Shown piece after piece: positions 16,258-24,264 of a DNA stretch of 41,418 bases (position 1 is its first letter; every line of letters begins with the position of its first letter). This stretch comes from an uncultured Atopobium sp. Its GTDB lineage: Bacteria > Actinomycetota > Coriobacteriia > Coriobacteriales > Atopobiaceae. The notes below the pieces were generated by a model, which saw nothing but the letters and a program-made list of their open reading frames with translations, made no database searches and had not been told where the DNA came from. The stretch spans positions 1-41,418 of the forward strand of contig CAMPVF010000014.1 in assembly GCA_946997485.1 (NCBI GenBank), read 5' to 3'. The position numbers and the translations under genes were made by a program.

Positions 16258-17030
16258 TATAAACGAGGTGTGCCCTGCGCCGCCTGCGCATCCTGTACGG
16301 CCTGCTCGTTTTGGGTGCTTTGTAAAGCTGCGACGTGTGCGGTTTTCTCAGCATATGACGTATCGTGCATAACAATACGACGTACGGGTGCAAGAAGCGT
16401 GCCCGCAAGCACAATATTTATGACGAGCTTAATGATATTAAACGGTAGCAGCAACGGAACAATCATGGCAAGAACAGCGCTTAGAGGAACTCCTGTGTAG
16501 AGGGGCGTAATGAGGAGATTTGCGCCCAAGCACGCCGCTAAGCACACGATGCTTCCAACACCAAACGCCGCTATCATGCCTGTACGCGCAGGCAATGCGC
16601 GATAGATAATACTTACGGGCATGGTGAGCGACACGGTTGCGCAAATTGCCATAATGCAGCCAAATACCCCTGTTGAGCTGGTAAGATGCACAAGGTAGGG
16701 AACTGTGCTTACCACGAGCGTGAGCGCGGGGTCGAACAGGCAGGCGCAGATGAGCGCAATTGCCGACGACGGATCGTATTTAAGCCAGGTAATGCCTGGC
16801 ATAATGGGAAATTCGAGAAGAAGTGTAGAGAGCGCTGATGCTGCACATAACAGTGCGCACAAGGCAATGCGCTGGCTTGACCAGCCGCTGCTTTGCATAG
16901 TTGCGTGTGCGGATGAATTGTGGCATTGAGCTGCGGTGTTGCCTGTATGTGAAGCATTGGCTGCAGCTGCGGTGTTGCCTGCATGTGCAGCGTTTTTTGC
17001 CGCGCGTTGTGGTGCGTTACAAAACGACAT
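16257..17030 (-). CDS. ribU: Riboflavin ECF transporter S component (RibU-like)
   Basis: Integral membrane substrate-binding component for riboflavin. After a low-complexity Ala/Asn/His-rich N-terminus of about 50 residues come about six transmembrane helices. The segment LEFPIMPGITWLKYDPSSAIAL matches the RibU hallmark (family form FEFPI..FLKYDPSD). An FMN riboswitch directly upstream independently supports riboflavin as substrate. The C-terminus is a Gln/Ala-rich tail. Its stop overlaps the start of the fused ATPase gene, so S, A and T components are made as one unit. RibU is more often encoded alone and shares a common ECF module. Confidence 0.9.
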   Translation of the reverse strand: MSFCNAPQRAAKNAAHAGNTAAAANASHTGNTAAQCHNSSAHATMQSSGWSSQRIALCALLCAASALSTLLLEFPIMPGITWLKYDPSSAIALICACLFDPALTLVVSTVPYLVHLTSSTGVFGCIMAICATVSLTMPVSIIYRALPARTGMIAAFGVGSIVCLAACLGANLLITPLYTGVPLSAVLAMIVPLLLPFNIIKLVINIVLAGTLLAPVRRIVMHDTSYAEKTAHVAALQSTQNEQAVQDAQAAQGTPRL

Positions 17031-17039
17031 ATGTCCTCG

Positions 17040-17200
17040 TTTCTTTCGTCCGGACTATAACCGTTGGCTTTGGACTTTCACCAAATCAACCACAGTGTGG
17101 TGCGCGGGCTTGTAAACGCGTTTAGCATGATTAGTACAGTTAAGTACAGCTCGTGCGTTTATTTACCGCCAGTGGGGATGTTCGCCCCGCCCTGAAACTA
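17040..17200 (-). promoter_or_regulatory. FMN riboswitch (RFN element)
   Basis: The minus strand in the leader of ribU shows the conserved RFN pieces in order: GGGCGGGGCGAACATCCCC, ACTGGCGGTAAAT, AGCCCGCG, GATTTGGTGAAAGTCC, AAAGCCAACGG and TATAGTCCGGAC. The last piece ends about 12 bases before the gene start. FMN binding would lower riboflavin uptake. No long terminator stem is obvious, and the 3' end of the aptamer lies close to the ribosome site, so control by translation initiation is likely. Confidence 0.9.
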
Positions 17201-17208
17201 CGTGCCTT

Positions 17209-17214
17209 AGTATA
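17209..17214 (-). promoter_or_regulatory. Likely -10 box of the riboflavin operon
   Basis: TATACT on the minus strand, preceded by GGG, lies about 10 bases before the FMN riboswitch begins. No good -35 is found 17 bases upstream. The same GGGTATACT context appears on the other strand before murB. Confidence 0.45.
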
Positions 17215-17321
17215 CCCATTTTTTGTTTGCATGTGTGCGCATCATACACGTTACATGGATTGCAACACGGTGCATGCAAAAATAATGGTGTGCTTGCTAC
17301 CCCGTCTTGTGCAATCTTGGG

Positions 17322-17327
17322 TATACT
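17322..17327 (+). promoter_or_regulatory. Likely -10 box of murB
   Basis: TATACT in the context TTGGGTATACTAG sits 50 bases before the murB start, with no matching -35. It is the mirror partner of the box at 17209-17214; the two promoters diverge across about 110 bases that may hold shared control sites. Confidence 0.45.
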
Positions 17328-17377
17328 AGAACAATCAACGAAGTAATCATACCCATAGTGAGGAGTGTGGTAGAGGC

Positions 17378-18307
17378 ATGTCTGATAGTGCCGATCACGT
17401 GCAGCATTTATCTGCACAATGTAAGGCTATCGTGGGTGAGAGCAATGTGCGCGTTATGGAGCCGCTTAGCCGTCACACCACGTTTCGTATTGGTGGTCCG
17501 TGCGATATTTACGTAATTCCCGATACATACGACGAGGTACGCGATATAGTTGCGCTGTGCCGCACCAACAATGTTCCCTATTATATTTTGGGGCGCGGAA
17601 GCGATTTATTGGTAAGCGATGCGGGGTATCGCGGTGTTGTTATTGCGCTTTCCGATGGTCTGGTAAATGTTACGTACGAGGGCGAAGAAATTACCTGTCA
17701 AGCTGGTGTAACGCTTCGTGAAGCCTCCGAAATGGCATGTGAGCTGGGGCTTACTGGCTTTGAGTTTGCGTGTGGTATTCCGGGTTCTATTGGCGGCGGG
17801 CTGTTTATGAACGCCGGCGCCTACGACGGATGCATTGCCGATATTGTGGATAGCATTAAGGCACTTACGCCTGAAGGCACTATCGTTACCATTCCTGCCA
17901 GCGAACTTCATTTGGGGTATCGTCAATCGCGTGTTCAAGAAGACAACTTGGTGGTGCTTGCGGCAACGTTTCGTTTGCACGAAGGCAAAAGCGAAGACAT
18001 TCGCGCAAAAATGGACGATTTTACGCAGCGTCGTCGCGAAAAGCAGCCGCTTGAGTATCCAAGCGCGGGTTCCACATTTAAGCGTCCTGAGGGCTATTAC
18101 GTGGGCAAATTGCTTACCGACGCTGGTCTTAAGGGCTATCGCTCGGGCGGAGCTGCCGTATCCGAAAAGCATGCCGGTTTTGTTGTTAATGTAGACCACG
18201 CTACAGCTGCCGACGTTATTGCTGTTATTACCCATGTTCAACACGAGATAAAGCGTTTAAACGGCGTTGATCTTGAGCCTGAGGTTCGTTTTTTGGGTGA
18301 GTTTTAA
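17378..18307 (+). CDS. murB: UDP-N-acetylenolpyruvoylglucosamine reductase
   Basis: Reduces UDP-GlcNAc-enolpyruvate to UDP-MurNAc with NADPH, a committed step of peptidoglycan synthesis. FAD-binding motifs TTFRIGGP and ILGRGSDLLV, the GIPGSIGG segment, the catalytic Ser in YPSAGSTFKRP and the C-terminal Glu in LEPEVRFLGEF are present. At 309 residues it matches the type II (Gram-positive) form, which lacks the long C-terminal insertion of E. coli MurB. It is a single-gene unit with a strong terminator after it. Confidence 0.96.
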   Translation: MSDSADHVQHLSAQCKAIVGESNVRVMEPLSRHTTFRIGGPCDIYVIPDTYDEVRDIVALCRTNNVPYYILGRGSDLLVSDAGYRGVVIALSDGLVNVTYEGEEITCQAGVTLREASEMACELGLTGFEFACGIPGSIGGGLFMNAGAYDGCIADIVDSIKALTPEGTIVTIPASELHLGYRQSRVQEDNLVVLAATFRLHEGKSEDIRAKMDDFTQRRREKQPLEYPSAGSTFKRPEGYYVGKLLTDAGLKGYRSGGAAVSEKHAGFVVNVDHATAADVIAVITHVQHEIKRLNGVDLEPEVRFLGEF

Positions 18308-18417
18308 CGTATCGTGTGGCCGTGCGGCTGCGATCCCTGCAGCGGGCGGCATTTTGGCTGGTAACCAGGCTCGTTTTGCGCGCCTGTTACCGTGAGTGAG
18401 TAGTACGCGTATGAATA

Positions 18418-18454
18418 GTTGCCATCGTGCTTGGGCACGGTGGCAACGTTTTTT
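18418..18454 (+). terminator. Intrinsic terminator of murB
   Basis: GTTGCCATCGTGC (18418-18430) pairs with GCACGGTGGCAAC (18435-18447) with one mismatch, a 4-base loop and a following GTTTTTT. Confidence 0.9.
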
Positions 18455-18518
18455 GTGTCACGAGAGTGTTTTATGTGCGGGTTTAGCGCGCGGAACGCGC
18501 AGCGCGGCGATGAGCGTG

Positions 18519-19313
18519 CTAGTCGATAAATCCAAGACGTTCGCAGGCGTGGTAAATGCCGTCGTCGTCGATATCATCGGTAACAAAGCTCGCCTGGGCT
18601 TTAATTTCATCCTGAGCGTTACCCATAGCTACCGAGTTTTCGCACAGGCTAAACATGCCGCTATCGTTGCCACCGTCGCCAAAACAAATCACTTCGCGCG
18701 GCGACAAATTGCAGTACTCAAGCATGCTGCGCACGCCATTTGATTTTCCGCCTTTTATGGGCATAACGTCGACAAACAAATCGCTCCAGCGGGCAATTTT
18801 TACGTCGCGTGTCGCATCAAGCAGCAGATGTTCCTCGCCGGGGTGCAAATAGGCATTAAGCTGGTACACGTCGTGCGTAAGCGCGCGGCTAATGTCCTGC
18901 ACGTCGTAGTGCTGGTTTACAAATTGTTCCATTTGAATTACACGCTCACAGCGCGTATTTACATACACGCAATCAAGCTCCTGAAACTGACAGGGGTACA
19001 TACCCTCATTTACCTGGGCAACTATGGTTTCTATGTCGCGCGGATTAATGGGGCACGAGTAAATAACGGTGTCCGCCTTGTAGCAGTACTGGCCGTTTAT
19101 GGTAACAAATGCATCAAAATAAGAGGTATCGAGAACGTCGAGCATATAACTCGGTCTACCCGTTGCCAAAATTGGCATAACTCCGTGGTTTTTGAGTGCT
19201 CGTAGCGCCGCGTACGCGCTTGGTGGCACGCGATTTGTTACGTGACTTAAGAGTGTTCCGTCGATGTCAAAAAATGCTGCTTTTATTGGTGCTTTTGTGC
19301 GCCATTCTGTCAT
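18519..19313 (-). CDS. Cof-type HAD-superfamily phosphatase
   Basis: Haloacid-dehalogenase phosphatase of subfamily IIB. Motif I is FFDIDGT (nucleophile Asp16, Asp18), motif II LATGRP, motif III KGGKSNG and motif IV GDGGNDSGM; the C2 cap lies between about 90 and 190. Members act on sugar phosphates or flavin and pyridoxal phosphates, but the substrate cannot be deduced here. ATG 19313 has AAAGG nearby. It is transcribed convergently with murB. Confidence 0.88.
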   Translation of the reverse strand: MTEWRTKAPIKAAFFDIDGTLLSHVTNRVPPSAYAALRALKNHGVMPILATGRPSYMLDVLDTSYFDAFVTINGQYCYKADTVIYSCPINPRDIETIVAQVNEGMYPCQFQELDCVYVNTRCERVIQMEQFVNQHYDVQDISRALTHDVYQLNAYLHPGEEHLLLDATRDVKIARWSDLFVDVMPIKGGKSNGVRSMLEYCNLSPREVICFGDGGNDSGMFSLCENSVAMGNAQDEIKAQASFVTDDIDDDGIYHACERLGFID

Positions 19314-19747
19314 GCTGTACCTTTCTGTTGTGCACGTGCGCTCGTGTGTTCGATATGGTTGAGTTTTGGATGATCACAGATCACGTTGAGGGTGATAGTG
19401 CAGCAGCGCTGCATGGCGCCGGCCGCACCTTGATATTGTACGACGTGTGCGCGTTCGCTATCTAAATAACACGAACATATTGTGGTTGCTTCATGATGCT
19501 TATTTTTGCTTCAGGTTGGGTACAAGCAATCTGAGTGTGGGTGGCACGCTAACTTTACCAACGTACCTGCTTGTTCATGGGGCATGTTCGTTCGCACACA
19601 AAAAAACAGAAAAAATCGCAATATATTGTAGATTGAGTCTTGTTTTTATACCATCCATTGTGGCAATATAGGTATGCACGCACGCGCGTTTTACGTGGCT
19701 GCGGGCGTGTTTGTACAACTCTTGGTTTTCGTGTCATTGGAGAAGTA
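19314..19747. other. 434-base intergenic region before nrdD
   Basis: It separates the divergent phosphatase and nrdD genes. A 36-codon frame at 19355-19465 lacks a ribosome site and is not called. The last 130 bases are AT-rich and carry the nrdD promoter region: TTGTAG, a 15-base gap and TATACC around 19626-19652, overlapping an NrdR-like box. No RNA gene was recognised. Confidence 0.5.
19616..19631 (+). promoter_or_regulatory. NrdR-box-like site upstream of nrdD
   Basis: The 16-mer around CAATATATTG matches about 12 of 16 positions of the NrdR consensus (ACACWATATATWGTGT). NrdR represses ribonucleotide reductase genes and normally binds two boxes; I find no second good one at the usual spacing. 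Its overlap with a possible -35 would fit repression. Confidence 0.45.
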
Positions 19748-21970
19748 ATGAGAATTATTAAGCGTAATGGTTCCGAAGTAGAGTTTGACATAAGCAAAAT
19801 TTCAAACGCTATTTCAGCAGCAAACAAAGAAGTTCCCGAAGGCGAGCGTCTCACCCAGCGCGAGATTACCTTTGCTTCTCTCAACGTAGAAGACTTGTGC
19901 AAGTCGGCGGGGCACACCGTTACCGTTGAGGAAATCCAGGATATGGTTGAGGACCAAATTATGGCGCTCAACCACTTTAGCGTTGCTCGTAAATACATTA
20001 TTTACCGCTATTTGCAAGCTCAAAAACGTCACCGTAACACCACCGACGACACCATTTTGTCGCTTATTGAGTCGAACAACGAAGAAGTTAAGCAAGAAAA
20101 CTCAAACAAAAACCCCTCCGTTGTGTCGGTTCAGCGCGACTATATGGCAGGCGAGGTGTCCAAAGACTTGGCGATGCGTGAGCTTTTGCCGCAAGATGTT
20201 GTTAAGGCACATAAAGAGGGGCTTATTCATTTTCACGATGCCGATTACTACGCGCAGCACATGCACAACTGCGATTTGGTTAACCTCGATGACATGCTGC
20301 AAAACGGCACGGTTATTTCGGGTACCATGATTGAAAAACCGCACAGCTTCTCTACTGCGTGCAACATTGCAACGCAGATTATTGCGCAGGTTGCGTCTTC
20401 GCAGTATGGTGGTCAGTCCATTTCGCTTGCGCACTTGGCGCCGTTTGTTGATGTATCGCGCAAAAAAATTCGCCGTCAGGTAGAATCGGAGCTTGCCCTC
20501 ATCGAATGCAAGCTCAATGAAGAGCGCTTGTCTGAGCTTGTAGAAAAACGCCTGCGTGACGAGGTTGCTCGCGGTATTCAAACCATTCAGTACCAGGTTG
20601 TTACGCTTATGACTACCAACGGTCAGGCGCCGTTTATCACCGTGTTTATGTATCTTAACGAGGCAAAAAACGAGCAAGAAAAGCAAGATTTGGCACTGTG
20701 CATCGAGGAAATGTTGCGTCAGCGCTATCAGGGTGTAAAAAACGAGGCTGGCGTGTGGATTACGCCCGCTTTCCCCAAGCTCATTTATGTGCTCGAAGAA
20801 GACAATATTCACGAAGGCGATCCTTACTTTTATCTTACGAAACTCGCTGCTAAATGCTCTGCGCGCCGTCTTGTTCCCGATTACATTTCCGAAAAGAAGA
20901 TGCGTGAAATTAAGCTGTCGCGCGGCGAAAAAGAGGGCGAGGGCGACGTATTTACCTGCATGGGCTGCCGTTCCTTCCTTACGCCCGACCGCTCAGAAGG
21001 CGGCTACAACAACATTGCCCACGCCAAAAACTATGAGCCAGGCAAACCCAAGTATTACGGCCGCTTTAACCAGGGTGTTGTTACCATCAACCTGCCCGAC
21101 GTTGCGCTATCTTCGGGCAAAGACATGGACAAGTTTTGGAAGATTTTCGATGAGCGTCTGGATATTTGCCACCGTGCGCTGCGTTGTCGCCACGACCGTT
21201 TGCGCGGTACGCTTTCTGATGCTGCGCCAATTTTGTGGCAGTATGGTGCCCTTGCGCGCCTTAAAAAAGGTGAGGTTATCGATAAGCTCCTTTACGACGG
21301 CTATTCAACCATTAGCTTGGGCTATGCAGGTTTGTATGAGTGCGTAAAGTATATGACCGGCTATTCGCACACCGATAAAGAAGCAACACCGTTTGCGCTT
21401 GCGGTTATGCAGCACATGAACGACAAATGCGATGAGTGGAAAGCGGCAGAAAACATTGATTACTCCATTTATGGTACGCCGCTCGAATCAACCACGTATA
21501 AATTCGCTCGCGCGTTGCAAAAGCGTTTTGGCATTATTAAAGGCATTACCGACCACGGTTACATTACCAACTCATACCATGTAAATGTGCGCGAAAACAT
21601 CGACGCATTTACCAAGCTTAAGTTCGAAAGCCAGTTCCAACGTTTGAGCGGCGGCGGCGCTATTTCGTACGTTGAGGTTCCCAATTTGCAGGACAACCTC
21701 GAAGCTGTTATCCGCGTTATTCAGTACATTTACGATAATATTATGTATGCCGAGCTTAACACCAAAAGCGATTATTGCCAGGCGTGTGGCTACGACGGCG
21801 AAATTCAAATTAAAGAGGACGACAACAAGCTTATTTGGGAGTGTCCAAACTGCGGTAACCGCGATCAAACAAAAATGAATGTTGCGCGTCGTACCTGCGG
21901 TTATATTGGCACGCAATTTTGGAATCAGGGTCGCACACAAGAAATTAAAGAGCGCGTGCTTCATTTGTAG
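19748..21970 (+). CDS. nrdD: Anaerobic ribonucleoside-triphosphate reductase (class III)
   Basis: Reduces ribonucleoside triphosphates to deoxy forms without oxygen, using a glycyl radical and formate or thioredoxin as reductant. An N-terminal ATP-cone (MRIIKRNGSEVEFDISKI..) senses ATP/dATP. The catalytic domain follows, and the C-terminal zinc site is CQACG..CPNCG. The radical loop RRTCGYIG holds Gly718, 23 residues from the end. ATG 19748 is used because GGAGAAGTA precedes it and the ATP-cone begins exactly there; the frame upstream is not conserved-looking. NrdG follows 117 bases downstream. No aerobic reductase is in the window. Confidence 0.96.
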   Translation: MRIIKRNGSEVEFDISKISNAISAANKEVPEGERLTQREITFASLNVEDLCKSAGHTVTVEEIQDMVEDQIMALNHFSVARKYIIYRYLQAQKRHRNTTDDTILSLIESNNEEVKQENSNKNPSVVSVQRDYMAGEVSKDLAMRELLPQDVVKAHKEGLIHFHDADYYAQHMHNCDLVNLDDMLQNGTVISGTMIEKPHSFSTACNIATQIIAQVASSQYGGQSISLAHLAPFVDVSRKKIRRQVESELALIECKLNEERLSELVEKRLRDEVARGIQTIQYQVVTLMTTNGQAPFITVFMYLNEAKNEQEKQDLALCIEEMLRQRYQGVKNEAGVWITPAFPKLIYVLEEDNIHEGDPYFYLTKLAAKCSARRLVPDYISEKKMREIKLSRGEKEGEGDVFTCMGCRSFLTPDRSEGGYNNIAHAKNYEPGKPKYYGRFNQGVVTINLPDVALSSGKDMDKFWKIFDERLDICHRALRCRHDRLRGTLSDAAPILWQYGALARLKKGEVIDKLLYDGYSTISLGYAGLYECVKYMTGYSHTDKEATPFALAVMQHMNDKCDEWKAAENIDYSIYGTPLESTTYKFARALQKRFGIIKGITDHGYITNSYHVNVRENIDAFTKLKFESQFQRLSGGGAISYVEVPNLQDNLEAVIRVIQYIYDNIMYAELNTKSDYCQACGYDGEIQIKEDDNKLIWECPNCGNRDQTKMNVARRTCGYIGTQFWNQGRTQEIKERVLHL

Positions 21971-22087
21971 TAGCGCTGGTACAGCGTGGCTGTACATGCG
22001 CGTGCGTTATGTGCGCGCATGGTTGTTTTGCGCACACAGGCGCGTCGTCGTTGGGCAAACGAGAGTGAAACAAGCGAGTAAGAGCCG

Positions 22088-22639
22088 ATGAACTACGCAA
22101 ACATTAAATATTGTGATGTTGCAAACGGCACGGGCGTGCGAACCGTGCTGTTTGTTTCTGGCTGTCGGCTGCATTGTCCGTTTTGCTTTAACGAAGCAGC
22201 GTGGAACTTTCATGCAGGTACGCCCTTTACACGCGATGTGGAAGACGACATTATCGCAAGCATGGAGCCGCCCTATATTGATGGACTTACCGTGCTTGGA
22301 GGCGAGCCCTTTGAGCCCGAAAATCAGCTTGGGCTTGTTGAATTTATGGAGCGGGTGCGTGCTACGTTTCCTCACAAAAGTTTGTGGATGTATACCGGGC
22401 ACACCTGGAATGAGCTTATGATTGGTGGCTGCCAGTACACGCCGTTTACGATGCGCATATTAAAAACGCTTGATGTGCTGGTAGATGGGCCGTTTGTAAT
22501 TGCAAAGAAAGATATTAGCCTGAGGTTTAGAGGCTCGTCAAATCAGCGGCTGATTGATGTGCCCGCGTCGATAAAAGCGGGTAAGCCCGTGTTGTGGAGC
22601 GACGATCCTCTGTACGAAACGCACGCGTTTGACGCGTGA
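22088..22639 (+). CDS. nrdG: Anaerobic ribonucleotide reductase activating protein
   Basis: Radical-SAM enzyme that installs the glycyl radical on NrdD. The iron-sulfur motif is CRLHCPFC (Cys26, Cys30, Cys33), followed by the family segments LTVLGGEPF and LWMYTGHTW and a C-terminal RFRGSSNQRLIDV. At 183 residues it is slightly longer than typical. The ribosome site is weak (AAGAG). It is read after nrdD, probably on the same transcript. Confidence 0.95.
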   Translation: MNYANIKYCDVANGTGVRTVLFVSGCRLHCPFCFNEAAWNFHAGTPFTRDVEDDIIASMEPPYIDGLTVLGGEPFEPENQLGLVEFMERVRATFPHKSLWMYTGHTWNELMIGGCQYTPFTMRILKTLDVLVDGPFVIAKKDISLRFRGSSNQRLIDVPASIKAGKPVLWSDDPLYETHAFDA

Positions 22640-22704
22640 TGGTGCGTGGGAAAGCTGCGTGCGAATAGCGCTAATGATGCTGGAACCTTGACCAAAACGA
22701 GAGA

Positions 22705-23610
22705 TTAGTGCATAAAATAGTTGACTAAGGTACGAAACGTATCTTGCCCATCGCGGCAGGTATCCAGCAAAAACCCAGGTCCGTGCGGGTATTCATTAAG
22801 CCCACGATAATAAAAATACTTTTTTCTATCTTCGATAATAAAGGGCATTATGTTGTGGTGCAAACATTCCTTAAATGCAATAAGCCTTCCTACTCGACCG
22901 TTGCCGTCCTGAAACGGGTGAATTGTTTCGAATGCATAATGAAATGCAATAATGTCCTCAAACGTAACGGTGGTATGAGCGTTATAGTCTAAAAGAAGTG
23001 TTTGCATGGCATGAGCAACCTTGGCGGGCGGCGTTGTCTTTTTGCCGCCTACAACATTAGGCCGCATTTTGTATGCGCCTACATTAAACCATGGCAGCTG
23101 CTCGTCTTGCGTGCCGCGTTTTATGAGGTAATGCAGGTGCATAATGTCCGCTTCGCTTAAAGGCTCTTCGGCTTTATCAATACAATAATCAATTGCCCGA
23201 AAATGATTTACTGCTTCGATGATATCGTCTACAGCCATGTTTTCCTGCGCATCTATTGTGCGCGTTTCAAAAATAAGGCGCGTCTGATCTTCGCTTAGCT
23301 TGCTTCCTTCAATATGGTTAGAATTGTATGTCATTCTTACCTGGAGTTCGTGATATAAACCGCCCGATATACCGTGGTTTTTTTCGTCTACAAGCAGCTG
23401 AACCAGGGGATTTTGAGCAACGCTTCTACAAAGGTCGCGCGGCTCGCACGCAAAATAACTGCAGAGTTTATCCATCACGTGCGGCGACAGCTTTTCGCCT
23501 TTTGCGATTTTTGCTATGGTTCGCGACGATATGTTGAGCGTGCGTGCAAGCTGCGTTTTGAGGATGTGATGCTCGCGTAGTTTGTTGATAAGACCGCTGT
23601 AGTCGTACAT
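22705..23610 (-). CDS. Fic-domain protein with N-terminal HTH
   Basis: Fic proteins modify target hydroxyls, usually by AMP transfer. The catalytic motif HPFQDGNGRVGR (His231) is complete. An inhibitory-helix motif of the form (S/T)xxxEG is seen as SNHIEG at 97-102, placing it with self-inhibited class II Fic proteins. The first 55 residues form an XRE-like helix-turn-helix (LKTQLARTLNISSRTIAKIAKG), so the protein may also bind DNA. Start ATG 23610 has GGGGG 5 bases before it; the longer frame uses TTG. It stands alone and convergent to nrdG, with three copies of an 8-bp box before it suggesting autoregulation. Target unknown. Confidence 0.88.
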   Translation of the reverse strand: MYDYSGLINKLREHHILKTQLARTLNISSRTIAKIAKGEKLSPHVMDKLCSYFACEPRDLCRSVAQNPLVQLLVDEKNHGISGGLYHELQVRMTYNSNHIEGSKLSEDQTRLIFETRTIDAQENMAVDDIIEAVNHFRAIDYCIDKAEEPLSEADIMHLHYLIKRGTQDEQLPWFNVGAYKMRPNVVGGKKTTPPAKVAHAMQTLLLDYNAHTTVTFEDIIAFHYAFETIHPFQDGNGRVGRLIAFKECLHHNIMPFIIEDRKKYFYYRGLNEYPHGPGFLLDTCRDGQDTFRTLVNYFMH

Positions 23611-23621
23611 GGTTGCCCCCA

Positions 23622-23695
23622 ATCTTTACTTATTATGGTGAAAATCGGCAAAAAAGTAAAGATTTTGGTACCTATACGGGTAAAAAAGTAAAGAT
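23622..23695 (-). promoter_or_regulatory. Operator-like array (GTAAAGAT boxes) and promoter of the HTH-Fic gene
   Basis: GTAAAGAT occurs three times: inverted at 23622-23629 and direct at 23656-23663 and 23688-23695. The two direct copies share 14 bases (AAAAAAGTAAAGAT) and start 32 bases apart, three helical turns. On the minus strand TTTACT within the middle box, an 18-base gap and ATAATA would make a promoter with box sequence over the -35 and just past the -10. This arrangement suits repression by the HTH-Fic protein itself (inference). Confidence 0.6.
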
Positions 23696-23802
23696 GGTCG
23701 CTGTGGGGCACGCTGCGCACTGCTCGCAGTTTCCGTAGCTCTTGCTGCTGTGCGGCGTGTGGGAGCGCGCCGCTTGTAGCATCGCTAGGTGTTCCGCCGC
23801 AA

Positions 23803-23860
23803 AACAAAAACACCGCAGCAAGCAGGCATGCAATGGTGCATGACGCTCGCGTGCGGTGTT
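23803..23860 (-). terminator. Intrinsic terminator of the small acidic protein gene
   Basis: On the minus strand ACACCGCA pairs with TGCGGTGT around a loop containing a second stem (CATGCA/TGCATG), followed by TTTTTGTTTT. It lies about 60 bases past the small gene. Confidence 0.7.
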
Positions 23861-23918
23861 GTGATGTATGAGCGCGCGTGCCTTACGCGTAACGCTCCAG
23901 AAGCACGATTTTGCGCAG

Positions 23919-24119
23919 CTATTTTAGTGGCGGATGCAAATCCCAGTCGGGAAAGCAGCTTGCAAAGCCGTCGAGATTCTGTTGCAGCTTAACCTTGCGC
24001 TCGTCTACAAACCCATCGCCGTCGTCGTCTTGCAGAAGCGCCTCAAGATCGGAAATATCATCCATCTCGTTTTCGTCGTTGTTCATGGTTTCTACAGGAT
24101 TATATGTGGTATCGTCCAT
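23919..24119 (-). CDS. Small acidic protein with an EF-hand-like loop
   Basis: A 66-residue, strongly acidic protein of unknown function. The stretch DDDGDGFVDERK fits the calcium-binding EF-hand/dockerin loop at positions 1, 3, 5, 6, 8 and 9, but position 12 is Lys instead of the usual Glu/Asp. Metal binding is therefore uncertain. Start ATG 24119 has GGAG five bases upstream; the longer frame to 24167 would add a leader without support. It follows the SPFH-module genes on the same strand after 145 bases and has its own terminator. It may be the last member of that operon or independent. Confidence 0.6.
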   Translation of the reverse strand: MDDTTYNPVETMNNDENEMDDISDLEALLQDDDGDGFVDERKVKLQQNLDGFASCFPDWDLHPPLK

Positions 24120-24264
24120 GGTTACTCCAAACTCGTTGTGCGCACGTATTGGTGTGTTTACGTGCATCTTTGTGTGCTTATGTGCACTCTTACGTTTACA
24201 TTACGGTGCCTGTTACGTGCATCGTCACGGTAGCAGCGCTACGTGTTAATACAGCGCCTCACCA

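Noticed and set aside
19355..19465. 36-codon forward frame before nrdD
   Set aside because: No ribosome site, no motif, and close to a chance length.
19661..19676. Second NrdR box
   Set aside because: Only the CAATATA half matches and the spacing from the first box (about 45 bases) is not usual.
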